A DNA stretch of 64,000 bases, taken from contig NZ_SOAU01000001.1 of NCBI RefSeq assembly GCF_004364865.1, positions 3,008,001-3,072,000 on the forward strand, read 5' to 3'. The position numbers and the translations under genes were made by a program. Origin of the DNA: Ilumatobacter fluminis (GTDB lineage Bacteria > Actinomycetota > Acidimicrobiia > Acidimicrobiales > Ilumatobacteraceae). The stretch's first letter is position 1. Every line of letters begins with the position of its first letter. This document shows, one piece after another, positions 41,794 to 50,993 of the stretch. Under the pieces are notes generated by a model that did not search any database, was not told where the DNA came from, and worked only from the letters and a program-made list of their open reading frames with translations.

Positions 41794-43142
41794 GGTGCTG
41801 TTCGGCGATCGTTCTTCGGGTACACGCTGCCGGTGATTCTCTCGCGTCCGGCGTCGAGCGTCGACAGCGCGCCGATCGCGACGCCCTGCACGAGCGCGTT
41901 GCCGAGTGCGGCGGCCTCCGCCGGACCGACCCGAATCGCCCGCCGGGTGAAGTTGCGCAGCCGAGCGACGAGCAGCTCGATGCGAGCCGCACCGCCGAAC
42001 AGGACGACGTCGTCGAAGGGCTGCGCCACCTCGACCTCGGCGAGCACGTCGGCGGTCCTCACTGCGACCGACTCGACGATGCTGCGTGTCACCAGCGCTG
42101 GATCGGTGTCCCTGCGAAGACCCGCCAGGGTCGTGTACGCCGTGAGCATGTCGTCGGGCGATCGGAGCGACTCGTCGTCGACGTCGACGATCGGCACCTT
42201 CGCCTCGACCGCCGTGGCACGCCCCACGAGCTCGCCCACATCGAGCCGCCACTCGGTTCGACACTGCTCGAGCAGCCAGAAGCCGGTGACGTTGCGCAAG
42301 AACCGGAAACCGCCGAGCGCTGCCGCCTCGTTGGTGAAATTCCGGCGTCGTGCCCACGACGAGGTGTCAGCAGCGTCGCGTTCGATCCCGGCGAGCATCC
42401 ACGTGCCGGTGGCCACGAATGCCGAGCCGCCCGAGATCGAGGGGCCCATCCCCGCCACGGCCGATGCCGTGTCATGGCCAGCAACGAGCGAGACCGGCAC
42501 GCCGCGCCACTCGCCGACGACGCGTCCTGCCGGCACGATCTCCCCGAGCATCCGGGAGTCGATTCCGGCGAGATCGCACAGCTCGCGCGACCACGCGCCG
42601 GTCGACACGTCGACCAGGCCCGAGCAGCCGGCGCTGGTCCGCTCGGTCACCGTCGCACCGCACAGGTGGTGGACGAGCAACTCGGGGAGCCAGAGCAGAC
42701 GCTCGGCACGTTCCATCTCGGCGCGGTCGTGGACAGCGAGCTGGAAGATCGTGTTGAACGGTTGCAGCTGGAGCCCGTTCGATTCGTACATGCGAGTCGC
42801 ACCGAACTCGTCGACGAGTGCTCGATAGCCGCTCGTCCGTTCGTCGCGGTACGAGAACGGGTCGGCGATCAGGTGCCCGTCACCGTCGAGCAAGCCGTAG
42901 TCGACCGCCCAGGTGTCGACCCCGATCGAGTCGATCGGCCCGAGTTCGAGACACCGTTCGAGGCCGAGCTCCACGGCGGAGGTGATCGCGGTCCAGTCCC
43001 AACGGAGGTGGCCCGCCGCGTCGCGCCGGGGGGTGTGCGCAACACGGTGGACCACCTCGGGGACGAGGCTCGGCGCCTCGAGATCGACGCGACACACGCG
43101 GACCGAGGTCGCTCCGCAGTCGATCGCTGCGACGATCGCCAC
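41790..43142 (-). CDS. rhaB: Rhamnulokinase (FGGY family)
   Basis: RhaB phosphorylates L-rhamnulose to rhamnulose-1-phosphate. The 450-residue protein has an FGGY sugar-kinase fold: N-terminal phosphate loop [29 protein letters not shown] with the catalytic Asp region, and the late [22 protein letters not shown] and [19 protein letters not shown] segments. Its neighbours, rhamnose isomerase and rhamnulose-phosphate aldolase, fix the substrate. It lies three bases after the aldolase gene and overlaps lldD. Confidence 0.93.
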   Translation of the reverse strand: MAIVAAIDCGATSVRVCRVDLEAPSLVPEVVHRVAHTPRRDAAGHLRWDWTAITSAVELGLERCLELGPIDSIGVDTWAVDYGLLDGDGHLIADPFSYRDERTSGYRALVDEFGATRMYESNGLQLQPFNTIFQLAVHDRAEMERAERLLWLPELLVHHLCGATVTERTSAGCSGLVDVSTGAWSRELCDLAGIDSRMLGEIVPAGRVVGEWRGVPVSLVAGHDTASAVAGMGPSISGGSAFVATGTWMLAGIERDAADTSSWARRRNFTNEAAALGGFRFLRNVTGFWLLEQCRTEWRLDVGELVGRATAVEAKVPIVDVDDESLRSPDDMLTAYTTLAGLRRDTDPALVTRSIVESVAVRTADVLAEVEVAQPFDDVVLFGGAARIELLVARLRNFTRRAIRVGPAEAAALGNALVQGVAIGALSTLDAGRERITGSVYPKNDRRTAP

Positions 43143-43145
43143 GGC

Positions 43146-45182
43146 TCAGCGCAGGAACGCCGCAGCGACGCCGGAGTCGACCGGGATGTGCAGACCGGTG
43201 GTCTGCGAGAGATCGTCGCCCGTGATCGCGGCGACGGCGTTCGCGACGTGCTCGGGCAGCACCTCCCGCTTGAGGATCGTGCGCTGTGCGTAGAACTCGC
43301 CCAGGTCGGCTTCGTCGACGCCGTAGGTGGCAGCCCGCTGAGCTCCCCATCCACCGGCGAAGATCCCCGACCCGCGCACGACACCGTCGGGGTTGATGCC
43401 GTTGACGCGGATGCCGTGCTCGCCGAGCTCCACGGCGAGCAATCGGACCTGGTGGGCTTGATCGGCCTTGGTCGCCGAGTAGGCGATGTTGTTCGGGCCG
43501 GCGAAGACGGAGTTCTTCGAGGCGATGTACACGATGTCGCCGCCCATCCGCTGGTCGATCATGGCCCGCGCCGCCGCCTGCGACACCAGGAACGAGCCCT
43601 TCGCCATCACGTCGTGCTGCAGATCCCAGTCGGCCTCGGTGGTGTCGAGCAACGGCTTCGACAGGGACAGCCCGGCGTTGTTGACGACCAGGTCGACGCC
43701 GCCGAACGCCAGCACGGCCTCGTCGACGGCTCGTCGAACGGCTGCAGCGTCCGACACGTCGACACCGACGCCGACGGCCACGTCGGTCGAGCCCAGCTCG
43801 GCCGCCGCCGCTGCCGCCTTGTCGGCGTCGAGATCGGCGACCACGACACAGGCTCCCTCGCCGGCCAACCGTGTCGCGATCGCCTTGCCGATACCGGACG
43901 CCGCACCGGTCACGAGCGCAACGCGGGTCGCGTGCGACTTGGGCTTCGGCATCCGCTGCAGCTTCGCCTCTTCGAGCGCCCAGTACTCGATCCGGAACTT
44001 CTCGTAGTCGGAGATCGGTTGGTACGTCGACAGCGCCTCGGCACCGCGCATCACGTTGATGGCGTTGATGTAGAACTCGCCCGCGACGCGGGCGGTCTGC
44101 TTGTTGCGTCCGAAGCTGAACATGCCGACGCCCGGCACCAGCACGATGAGCGGATCGGCACCGCGCATCGCCGGCGACGACTCGTCGGCGAACGTCTCGT
44201 AGTACGTGCGGTACTCGTCGCGGTACGGCTCGTGCAGCTCACGCAGGCGGGTGATGCAGTCGTCGACCGACGCCGTGGCCGGCAGATCGAGCAGCATCGG
44301 CTTGACCTTGGTACGGAGGAAGTGATCCGGGCAGCTCGTGCCGAGCGCAGCGAGTCTCGGATGTTCGGCGCGGGAGAGGAACTCGAGCACCGCGGGGTCG
44401 TCGTCGAAATGGCCGACCATCGGTGAGTCGTGCGACGCGATGCCGCGGATCGTCGGCGCCAGCGCCGCTGCCTTGGCGCGGCGTTCGGCTGCCGGCAGCG
44501 GACCGTACCCGTCGAGCACCGTCCCGAACGGTTCGGGGGCACCGTGCTCATCGATGTAGGCGGCCGCCGTGTCGATGATCCAGAGCGAGTTGCGCTCGCT
44601 CTCCTCGCTGGTGGCACCCCACGCCGTGATGCCGTGCCCGCCGAGGATGCACCCGACCGCTTCGGGGTGTTCACGCTGGATCTCGGCCATGTCGAGTCCG
44701 AGTTGGAAGCCGGGACGACGCCACGGCACCCAGGCGACCTTGCCGCCGTAGATCGTGCGGGTCAGTTCCTCGCCGTCGACGGCGGCGGCGATCGCGATGC
44801 CGGCGTCGGGGTGGAGGTGGTCGACGTGGGGCGCGGTCACCAGGCCGTGCATGGCGGTGTCGATCGACGGTGCGGCACCGCCTTTGCCGTGCAGGCAGTA
44901 GTCGAACGCGGCGACCATCTCGTCTTCGCGCTCGACGCCGGGGTAGACGTCGACGAGCGCCCGCATCCGGTCGAGTCGGAGCACGGCCAGGCCGTCCTCG
45001 GTCAGCGTGCCGAGGTCACCGCCGGATCCTTTGACCCACATCAGGTCGACGTCGGTGCCGGTGACGGGGTCGACGTCGGTGCCCTTGGCCGACGTGTTGC
45101 CGCCGGCGTAGTTGGTGTTCTTGCGGTCGGAACCAAGGCGGTTCGAGCGCGCCAAGAGTTCGTCGACGGTTCGGTTCGTCAT
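43146..45182 (-). CDS. rhaD: Bifunctional rhamnulose-1-phosphate aldolase / L-lactaldehyde dehydrogenase
   Basis: The 678-residue fusion has an N-terminal class II aldolase/adducin domain (about 15-410) and a C-terminal SDR domain (about 425-678). In the aldolase part, NTNYAGGNTSAKGTD, MHGLVTAPHVDHLHPDAGIA (zinc His residues) and CILGGHGITAWG are visible. The SDR part has VTGAASGIGKAI, LVVNNAGLSLS and Tyr-x3-Lys in YSATKADQ. Such fusions (YuxG/RhaEW type) cleave rhamnulose-1-phosphate to dihydroxyacetone phosphate and L-lactaldehyde, then oxidise the aldehyde to L-lactate. It is the second gene of the operon, nine bases after the isomerase. Confidence 0.93.
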   Translation of the reverse strand: MTNRTVDELLARSNRLGSDRKNTNYAGGNTSAKGTDVDPVTGTDVDLMWVKGSGGDLGTLTEDGLAVLRLDRMRALVDVYPGVEREDEMVAAFDYCLHGKGGAAPSIDTAMHGLVTAPHVDHLHPDAGIAIAAAVDGEELTRTIYGGKVAWVPWRRPGFQLGLDMAEIQREHPEAVGCILGGHGITAWGATSEESERNSLWIIDTAAAYIDEHGAPEPFGTVLDGYGPLPAAERRAKAAALAPTIRGIASHDSPMVGHFDDDPAVLEFLSRAEHPRLAALGTSCPDHFLRTKVKPMLLDLPATASVDDCITRLRELHEPYRDEYRTYYETFADESSPAMRGADPLIVLVPGVGMFSFGRNKQTARVAGEFYINAINVMRGAEALSTYQPISDYEKFRIEYWALEEAKLQRMPKPKSHATRVALVTGAASGIGKAIATRLAGEGACVVVADLDADKAAAAAAELGSTDVAVGVGVDVSDAAAVRRAVDEAVLAFGGVDLVVNNAGLSLSKPLLDTTEADWDLQHDVMAKGSFLVSQAAARAMIDQRMGGDIVYIASKNSVFAGPNNIAYSATKADQAHQVRLLAVELGEHGIRVNGINPDGVVRGSGIFAGGWGAQRAATYGVDEADLGEFYAQRTILKREVLPEHVANAVAAITGDDLSQTTGLHIPVDSGVAAAFLR

Positions 45183-45191
45183 GTCTGCTCC

Positions 45192-46391
45192 TCAGGCGCC
45201 CCAGCCGGCTTGCGTTCCGCCGACCCGGGCCCGTTCGATCTCTGCCTGGTACCCCGACGCCGCGTAGGCGGCGATCGGGTCGCGCGGCAACCCGCGCGCT
45301 TCACGCCGGTCGGCGAGCGCCGTCCGGACATCGGTGTAGAAGGCGTCCATGAACACCTCGTTCGCGCCGAGCACATCGCCACGCCCTTGCGCGTCGGCGA
45401 GTGCGTCCTGGTCGATCAGGAGGGCGCGTGCGGTCATCTCCTGCACGTTGAGCACGCTGCGGATCTGGCCGGGGATCTTGGCCTCGATGTTGTGGCACTG
45501 GTCGAGCATGAACACGACGTCGGAACCAGCCTCGAAGCCGCCGCCGCGGTTCACCTCGTGCATGATGCGGAAGAGCTGGAAGGGGTCGGCGGCGCCGACC
45601 ATCAGGTCGTCGTCCGCGTAGAAGCGCGAGTTGAAGTCGAACGCCCCGAGCCGGCCCAGGCGCAGCAGCTGGGTGACGATGAACTCGATGTTGGTGCCGG
45701 GCGCATGGTGGCCCGTGTCGAGGCACACCACGGCGCGCTCGCCCAGCTCGACGCAGTGGGTGTACGACGTGCCCCAGTCGGGAACATCGGTGTGGTAGAA
45801 GGCCGGCTCGAAGAACTTGTACTCGAGAACGAGGCGTTGATCGTCGGCGAGCCGCTCGTAGATGGTGGCCAACGACTCGGCAAGGCGATCTTGGCGGGCC
45901 CGCATGTCGTCCTGGCCCGGATAGTTCGTGCCATCGGCGAGCCAGATCTTGAGGTCGGTCGAACCCGTGGCGTGCATCACCTCGATGCAGCGGAGGTGGT
46001 GATCGATCGCCGCCTGACGAACGTCGGCGTCGGCGTGTGCCAGGCTACCGAGCTTGTAGATGTCGTCCTGGAACGTGTTCGAGTTGATCGTGCCGATCCG
46101 CAACCCGAGCGACTCGGCATGGTCGACCAGTCGGGCGAAGTCGTCGACCTCGTCCCACGGGATGTGCAGCGCGACGCTCGGAGCGAGTCCGGTGAGGGCG
46201 TGCACCTGAGCAGCGTCGGCCAGCTTCTCGTACGGATCGCGCGGCACCCCGGCCTGGGCGAACACCTTGAACCGGGTGCCGGAGTTGCCGTACGCCCACG
46301 ACGGGACCTCGATCGCCTGCTGGTCGAGCCGTTCGATGGCTTGGGTCGAGAACACGGTGGGGTCTGCCTCCGTCGGGGGTTGCGAGGGCAC
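45192..46391 (-). CDS. rhaI: L-rhamnose isomerase
   Basis: This isomerase converts L-rhamnose to L-rhamnulose. The 399-residue TIM-barrel protein is of the RhaI type found in actinobacteria and rhizobia, not the E. coli RhaA type. Metal-site segments are visible: LVLEYKFFEPAFYHTDVPDWG (Glu), VCLDTGHHAPGTNIEF (Asp and His), and FDFNSRFYADDDLMVGAADPFQLFRI (Asp residues). The start is GTG at 46391. It heads the rhaI-rhaD-rhaB-lldD operon, and a TGAAACGTTTCA operator lies 19 bases upstream of the start. Confidence 0.93.
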   Translation of the reverse strand: MPSQPPTEADPTVFSTQAIERLDQQAIEVPSWAYGNSGTRFKVFAQAGVPRDPYEKLADAAQVHALTGLAPSVALHIPWDEVDDFARLVDHAESLGLRIGTINSNTFQDDIYKLGSLAHADADVRQAAIDHHLRCIEVMHATGSTDLKIWLADGTNYPGQDDMRARQDRLAESLATIYERLADDQRLVLEYKFFEPAFYHTDVPDWGTSYTHCVELGERAVVCLDTGHHAPGTNIEFIVTQLLRLGRLGAFDFNSRFYADDDLMVGAADPFQLFRIMHEVNRGGGFEAGSDVVFMLDQCHNIEAKIPGQIRSVLNVQEMTARALLIDQDALADAQGRGDVLGANEVFMDAFYTDVRTALADRREARGLPRDPIAAYAASGYQAEIERARVGGTQAGWGA

Positions 46392-46409
46392 CAGTCGACG
46401 GCGCCGGGT

Positions 46410-46452
46410 TGAAACGTTTCACACTCTAGACACGACGACCCGCCGAGGTCCA
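46410..46452 (-). promoter_or_regulatory. Promoter and LacI-type operator of the rhaI operon
   Basis: TGAAACGTTTCA (46410-46421) is a perfect 12-bp palindrome. On the minus strand a weak promoter, TGGACC (46452-46447), 18 bp, TAGAGT (46428-46423), places the operator at the transcription start. The divergent lacI gene begins 112 bp away, so the same site may regulate it. Confidence 0.7.
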
Positions 46453-46532
46453 CACGACCGACCGAGACGCGCCGGCGAGCGCCCCCGTCGGTCCGCGAAT
46501 CCGCAGGTCAGCGAGGGGTAGGCTCCAGCTCG

Positions 46533-47528
46533 ATGGCCGCCAGCATCCGCGAAGTCGCCGAGATCGCCGGCGTGTCGATCGCCACGGTGTCCAACGTGCT
46601 CAACCGCCCCGAGCTCGTCGCCGACCCGACGATCGAGCGCGTCCGAGCCGCGATCACCGAGACCGGCTACGTCCCCAACGCGAGCGCCCGGCAACTCCGG
46701 GTCGGCAGCGCGCCGACGATCAACGTCGTCATCCCCGACATCTCGAACCCGTTCTTCGCCGATCTCACGAGCGGCGTCGAGCGCGTGGCCGCAGAGCGCG
46801 ATCTCGCCGTCCTGATCGCGAGCACCGAAGGCGACGCCGAGCGCGAGGCCCGATATCTCCGCACGATCGTCGAGCAGCGCCCGACAGGTGTCCTCATCAC
46901 GCCGGCCGACACGACCCACGATGCACTCGCACTCCTCGGCGACCGTCTCCCGGTCGTCCTGGTCGACCGCCACAGCGATGGCGACACCTCGTCGGTGTCG
47001 GTCGACGACGTCCGCGGTGCCGCGATCGCCGTCGATCACCTGGCCGAACTCGGCCATCGCCGGGTGACGTGGGTCGTCGGCCCCGACTCGATCCCCCAGT
47101 GCGCCGAGCGCACCGACGGGCTCACGGCGGCAGCTGCCCGCCACGACATCGCCGTCACGACGATGCGTGTCGACCACCTGACCGTCGCCGAGGGCCGCTC
47201 CCTGGCCGCATCACTCGACGTCGACGACCTCCCCACGGCCATCGTGTGCGCCAACGACCTGTTGGCGCTCGGGGTCGAGTTCGCACTCCTCGAGCGCGGC
47301 GCGCGCATCCCCGACGACGTGTCGGTCGTCGGGTTCGACGACATCGAGTTCGGAGCGGCAGCGGCCGTTCCACTCACCTCGGTGGCACGGCCCAGCGCCG
47401 AACTCGGCGCTGCAGCACTCGAACTGCTGCTCGGCGAGCGCGACGATCCCGACCACTCGCCGCGCCAGATCCGCTTCGAGCCGTCCCTGTCGGTCCGCCG
47501 CAGCACCGCGGCCCCGCGTACGCCGTGA
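46533..47528 (+). CDS. LacI family transcriptional regulator of the rhamnose regulon
   Basis: The 331-residue repressor has the LacI helix-turn-helix (SIREVAEIAGVSIATVSNVLNRPELVADPTIERVRAAI, residues about 4-41), the hinge helix with YVPNASARQLRVGSA, and a periplasmic-binding-like effector domain with VVIPDISNPFFADLTSGVE and VVGFDDIEFGAAAAVPLTSVARP. It sits between the rhaI operon and the first dioxygenase gene. Four operators of the TGAAWCGWTTCA type in the block make it the likely regulator, with rhamnose or rhamnulose as probable inducer. The effector is inferred. Confidence 0.92.
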   Translation: MAASIREVAEIAGVSIATVSNVLNRPELVADPTIERVRAAITETGYVPNASARQLRVGSAPTINVVIPDISNPFFADLTSGVERVAAERDLAVLIASTEGDAEREARYLRTIVEQRPTGVLITPADTTHDALALLGDRLPVVLVDRHSDGDTSSVSVDDVRGAAIAVDHLAELGHRRVTWVVGPDSIPQCAERTDGLTAAAARHDIAVTTMRVDHLTVAEGRSLAASLDVDDLPTAIVCANDLLALGVEFALLERGARIPDDVSVVGFDDIEFGAAAAVPLTSVARPSAELGAAALELLLGERDDPDHSPRQIRFEPSLSVRRSTAAPRTP

Positions 47529-47533
47529 CCCTC

Positions 47534-47581
47534 TTGACCTGCCGCCGTCCCATCGGTACCGTGCGGATTGAATCGTTTCAA
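47534..47581 (+). promoter_or_regulatory. Promoter and LacI-type operator before the first dioxygenase gene
   Basis: TTGACC (47534-47539), 17 bp, TACCGT (47557-47562) is followed by the operator TTGAATCGTTTCAA (47568-47581), which differs from a perfect palindrome at one central pair. The operator covers the expected transcription start. Confidence 0.65.
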
Positions 47582-47601
47582 GGCACGTTTCACGGCACCG
47601 C

Positions 47602-48570
47602 ATGACGAATCCCCCGCCTCCCCACGACTCCGACTCCGACGCCCTCGGCCCGGCCGATCTGGACGACCTGGTCGACTCCACCGACCTGCTCGACGATCCC
47701 CGGGCGCTGCGGGCACGCGCCGACGCGGACGGCTATCTGTTCTTTCGCGCCCTCCTGCCACGCGAGGCCGTGCTCGAGGTCCGACGCGACATCCTCGCTG
47801 CCGTCGCCGCCGACGGGTGGCTCGATGATGCCGCTCCGCTCGAGCAAGGACGACTCGACCACCGCGCGATCGACACGATCCCCGACGACGAACTACGAGA
47901 CGACATCGGCGTGTCCGAGCAGGGGTACGTCCACATCCAGCAGGTCGAGTCGCTGCATCGCCTCCCCCACCACCCGGCACTGCTGTCGCTGTACGACGAC
48001 CTGATCGACGGATCGGTCTTCGTCCATCCCCGACACATCGTGCGCGCGATGACGTCGCACCGCGGCCTGTCCCCGACGCCGGCGCACCAGGACTTCCCGC
48101 TCGTCCAGGGCACCGGGGCGACGTGGACGTGCTGGGCCCCGCTCGGCGACTGCCCCCGGTCACTCGGCTCGCTCGCCGTGCTGCCGGGCACACACCGTCG
48201 GGGCTACCGACCGGTGATCGAGGCGCCGGGCGCCGGCCACATCGGCGCGCAGCTGTGCGACGACGACCTCCCCCGCTGGCACGGCGCGGACTTCGCCGCC
48301 GGTGACGTCCTCACGTTCAACGCCTACACGGTGCACCGCTCGCTGCCGGCCCTTGATCGCGATCACCTCCGGCTCTCGATGGACGTGCGCTATCAGTCGA
48401 CCGACGACCCGATCGAGGCACGCGCGCTGACCAACCACGCCGACGTCGACTGGGCGACGGTGTACCAGGGGTGGGGCGACACGACGTTCCAGCGCTACTG
48501 GCTCGACGCGGACCTGACGATCGAGCCGTGGGACGACGCACTGATCCAGCCCAGCCGCCGCATCTGCTGA
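47602..48570 (+). CDS. PhyH-type Fe(II)/2-oxoglutarate dioxygenase in the rhamnose regulon
   Basis: The 322-residue protein is a phytanoyl-CoA-dioxygenase-family double-stranded beta-helix enzyme. The iron triad can be read as His162 and Asp164 (TPAHQDFPL) and His245 (AYTVHRSLPALD), with Arg257 in HLRLSMDVRY as likely 2-oxoglutarate contact. The N-terminus is acidic and probably disordered. It lies alone between lacI and the convergent transporter genes, with its own operator. A hydroxylation of a sugar or of a modified rhamnose is possible, but no substrate can be given. A second family member follows the rhamnosidase. Confidence 0.85.
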   Translation: MTNPPPPHDSDSDALGPADLDDLVDSTDLLDDPRALRARADADGYLFFRALLPREAVLEVRRDILAAVAADGWLDDAAPLEQGRLDHRAIDTIPDDELRDDIGVSEQGYVHIQQVESLHRLPHHPALLSLYDDLIDGSVFVHPRHIVRAMTSHRGLSPTPAHQDFPLVQGTGATWTCWAPLGDCPRSLGSLAVLPGTHRRGYRPVIEAPGAGHIGAQLCDDDLPRWHGADFAAGDVLTFNAYTVHRSLPALDRDHLRLSMDVRYQSTDDPIEARALTNHADVDWATVYQGWGDTTFQRYWLDADLTIEPWDDALIQPSRRIC

Positions 48571-48601
48571 CGCTCGCCCGGACGCGCCCGCCGCGGTGCG
48601 C

Positions 48602-48690
48602 CCGTCGCCGCCTCGAGGGCGACGGTTCGAGCGTCGATGAAACCGGCCCCGGACGCGACGGTGCCCGCCGCCTCGAGGGCGACGGGCACC
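48602..48690. terminator. Two hairpins sharing a 20-bp direct repeat between convergent genes
   Basis: CGCCGCCTCGAGGGCGACGG occurs exactly at 48606-48625 and 48666-48685, sixty bases apart. Each copy is part of a hairpin: CCGTCGCC/GGCGACGG (48602-48609 and 48618-48625) and GGTGCCCG/CGGGCACC (48660-48667 and 48683-48690). They lie between the stops of the dioxygenase gene and the sugar-binding-protein gene and probably terminate both. Confidence 0.65.
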
Positions 48691-48711
48691 GGCGGGGTGG
48701 CCTGGAGGCTG

Positions 48712-50091
48712 TCAGCCCTCGGACTGCAGCAGCGCCAGGTTCTCGAGGAACCCGGCGAGGTCGTCGTTGACCGCTGCGTCGGTGATGCCCTGCGTGGCAG
48801 CGCCGGCGGCGGCCGAGTTGAAGTTGACCTGGGCGGCCGGAACGCCGCCGACCTCCTCGACGATCGCGCTGATCGCCGCGGCGCCGGGGCTGTCGGCCAC
48901 CTCGGCGACGCTGACGTCGGAACGGTTCGGGAACTGCCCACTCTCACGCAGCATGATCTCCTGACCCTCCTTCGACACGACGAACGAGATCCAGTCGCGG
49001 CTGAGCTCGACCTCGTCGGTGCTCGTCGACAATCCGTAGAGCAGGACCGGGTTGAAGAACTGCTTGCGCTCGATGCCGCCCTCGACCAGCGGGGCGGTGA
49101 AGACGCCGTAGGCATCCTTGCCGAGGCTGTCGTCGAACACCCGCCAGTTGATGGCGCTCGTGATCAGGCCGGGGACGATCGCGACCTCGCCGGCGCCGAA
49201 CGCTGCTTCCATGTCGGCGAACTGCTTCGACGCGTAGTCCTCGTTCCAGTAGCCCTTGGCGTACGTCGAGGCGATCGGCGCCAACGACTGCATGAAGCGC
49301 TCGTCGTCGAGCGGGATCTCGCCGGTGCGCACCTTGTTGACCTCGTCGGCGGTCGTAAAGAACTGCGGCGTGAACGCGTTCCACGCCCACCACAGCAGGT
49401 TGCCGTCGACGCCCGACATGCCGAGCGGCGTGATGCCGGCGGCGAGCAGCGCGTCGCACGCCGCCTCGAACTCTTCCCAGGTGGTCGGGGCGGCCTCGGG
49501 GTCGAGACCGGCCTGCTCGAACAACGCCTTGTTGTAGTAGAAGAGCGTGCCCTGCGCACCGCCCGGGATGCCGGCGTACTCGCCGTCGACGGTCGCGTCG
49601 AGCAGCGCCGACTCCCAGCCGGTCACCTCGTCGGCGAGTGCGCCGTAGTCGGCCTTCGCCGTCGGCGCGAGCGCCGGGAAGATGCCGGCGTGGTTCAGGT
49701 TCGGGAGCAACTCGACCACGTCGGACAGCTCACCGGCACGGGCACGCGTCGTGCCGGTCGCCACGAAGTCACCGAACGGCACACCGTCGAACGACAGCTC
49801 GTTGCCGGTCTGCTCCTGCCATGCGACCCGGCACGCCTCGAACCCCAGACCGAGGCCTGCGGTCGTGTCGGCGATGTCCCAGCCGAACATCGAGATCGAG
49901 CCGCCGCCGCCCGAGGCGGGCGCGGTCGTGCCGGAGCCGCCCGTCGTTCCCGGCGTCGTGCCGGCGCTGCCGTCGTCATCGTCGTCGTCCCCGCCGCAGG
50001 CGCTGAGCCCGCCGAGCGCGACGAATCCGCCGAGCGCGAGGCCGCCACCGAGGAGCCGGCGGCGTGAGATGTTGGGGTTCTCAGGTGTCAT
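48712..50091 (-). CDS. Sugar ABC transporter substrate-binding lipoprotein
   Basis: The 459-residue protein is a carbohydrate-binding protein of the CUT1 (family 1) type. The N-terminus has a twin-arginine pattern (SRRRLLGGG) and a lipobox ending LSAC, followed by an Asp/Gly/Thr-rich linker, so it is a lipoprotein probably exported by Tat. The mature part shows IPGGAQGTLFYYNKALFEQAGLDPEAAPTTWEEFEAACDALLAAGI, the typical hinge region. It is the last gene of the transporter operon and 77 bases from the permease gene. Operon control by the rhamnose operator suggests rhamnose or a rhamnoside as ligand. Confidence 0.9.
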   Translation of the reverse strand: MTPENPNISRRRLLGGGLALGGFVALGGLSACGGDDDDDDGSAGTTPGTTGGSGTTAPASGGGGSISMFGWDIADTTAGLGLGFEACRVAWQEQTGNELSFDGVPFGDFVATGTTRARAGELSDVVELLPNLNHAGIFPALAPTAKADYGALADEVTGWESALLDATVDGEYAGIPGGAQGTLFYYNKALFEQAGLDPEAAPTTWEEFEAACDALLAAGITPLGMSGVDGNLLWWAWNAFTPQFFTTADEVNKVRTGEIPLDDERFMQSLAPIASTYAKGYWNEDYASKQFADMEAAFGAGEVAIVPGLITSAINWRVFDDSLGKDAYGVFTAPLVEGGIERKQFFNPVLLYGLSTSTDEVELSRDWISFVVSKEGQEIMLRESGQFPNRSDVSVAEVADSPGAAAISAIVEEVGGVPAAQVNFNSAAAGAATQGITDAAVNDDLAGFLENLALLQSEG

Positions 50092-50168
50092 GGTGGGATT
50101 CTCCGTTGGTGTGGGTCGCCCGCTGGGCGGTGGGTGGATCGGTGTGCACGTCGCGTCGTCGGGCGGCG

Positions 50169-50993
50169 TCAGTCCTTCACGCCGCCGGTGAACATGCCGG
50201 AGCGGATCCAGCGCTGTCCGACGAGGAACAGCGCGAGGATCGGGAGCGAGCCGATGAGGAGCGAGGCGGCGGTGAGTGGACCGCCGGTGCGGAACTGGGT
50301 CGAGAACTGGGCGATCGCGACCGACACGGTCGTGTCGTCGCCCGACGGCAGGAGCAGCAGCGCGAGCAGGAGCTCGCTCCACTGGAGGAAGGCGTTGAGG
50401 ATGAACGCCGTGGCGAGGGCGGGCATGCTCAGCGGCAGACCAACCGACAGGAACGTCCGGAACGCCGAGGCACCGTCGAGCGAGGCCGCTTCGGTGATCG
50501 AGTCGGGGACGCCCTGGAAGTACGAGCGGAGGAACAGCGTCGTCCACGGCGCGAAGATCGTGCCGTACACGAGGGAGAGGAACCATCGCTCCCCCACCAC
50601 CCCGTACGAGAGTCCGATCTCGAACAGCGGCATCGCGAGCGCCGCGATCGGGAGGAACATCGCGGCGCTCGTGACACCGATCGCGACCGTCTTGCCGGGG
50701 AAGTCGTGCTTGGCGTACCCCCACCCGGCGAGCGCCGCGAGGACCGTGGCCAGGATTGCTCCGGGCACGACGATCGACGCCGATGTGATGAGGGCATCGC
50801 CGAGGTCGGCGACCTCCCACGAGTCGCTGAGGTTCTGGAGCGTCCACGACGAGCCCCACCCACCCGGGTCGGATTGGTACTCCTCCGGGGTCCGTGTGGC
50901 GACGCGCGTGACCCAGACGAGCGGGCCGAGCACCGAGAGGACCGCGATCCCGACGACCCCGGCGCCGAGCAGTTGACCGAGACGCTTGTTCAC
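50169..50993 (-). CDS. Carbohydrate ABC transporter permease (MalG-like)
   Basis: The 274-residue permease has six predicted membrane segments and the ATPase-contact EAA loop EAASLDGASAFRTFLSVGLPLSMPA. Its C-terminus is short and charged, as in MalG-type subunits. The start is GTG at 50993, overlapping the stop of the other permease (GTGA). No ATP-binding subunit is encoded nearby, so the importer must use a shared ATPase encoded elsewhere, as MsmX does in Bacillus. Confidence 0.92.
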   Translation of the reverse strand: MNKRLGQLLGAGVVGIAVLSVLGPLVWVTRVATRTPEEYQSDPGGWGSSWTLQNLSDSWEVADLGDALITSASIVVPGAILATVLAALAGWGYAKHDFPGKTVAIGVTSAAMFLPIAALAMPLFEIGLSYGVVGERWFLSLVYGTIFAPWTTLFLRSYFQGVPDSITEAASLDGASAFRTFLSVGLPLSMPALATAFILNAFLQWSELLLALLLLPSGDDTTVSVAIAQFSTQFRTGGPLTAASLLIGSLPILALFLVGQRWIRSGMFTGGVKD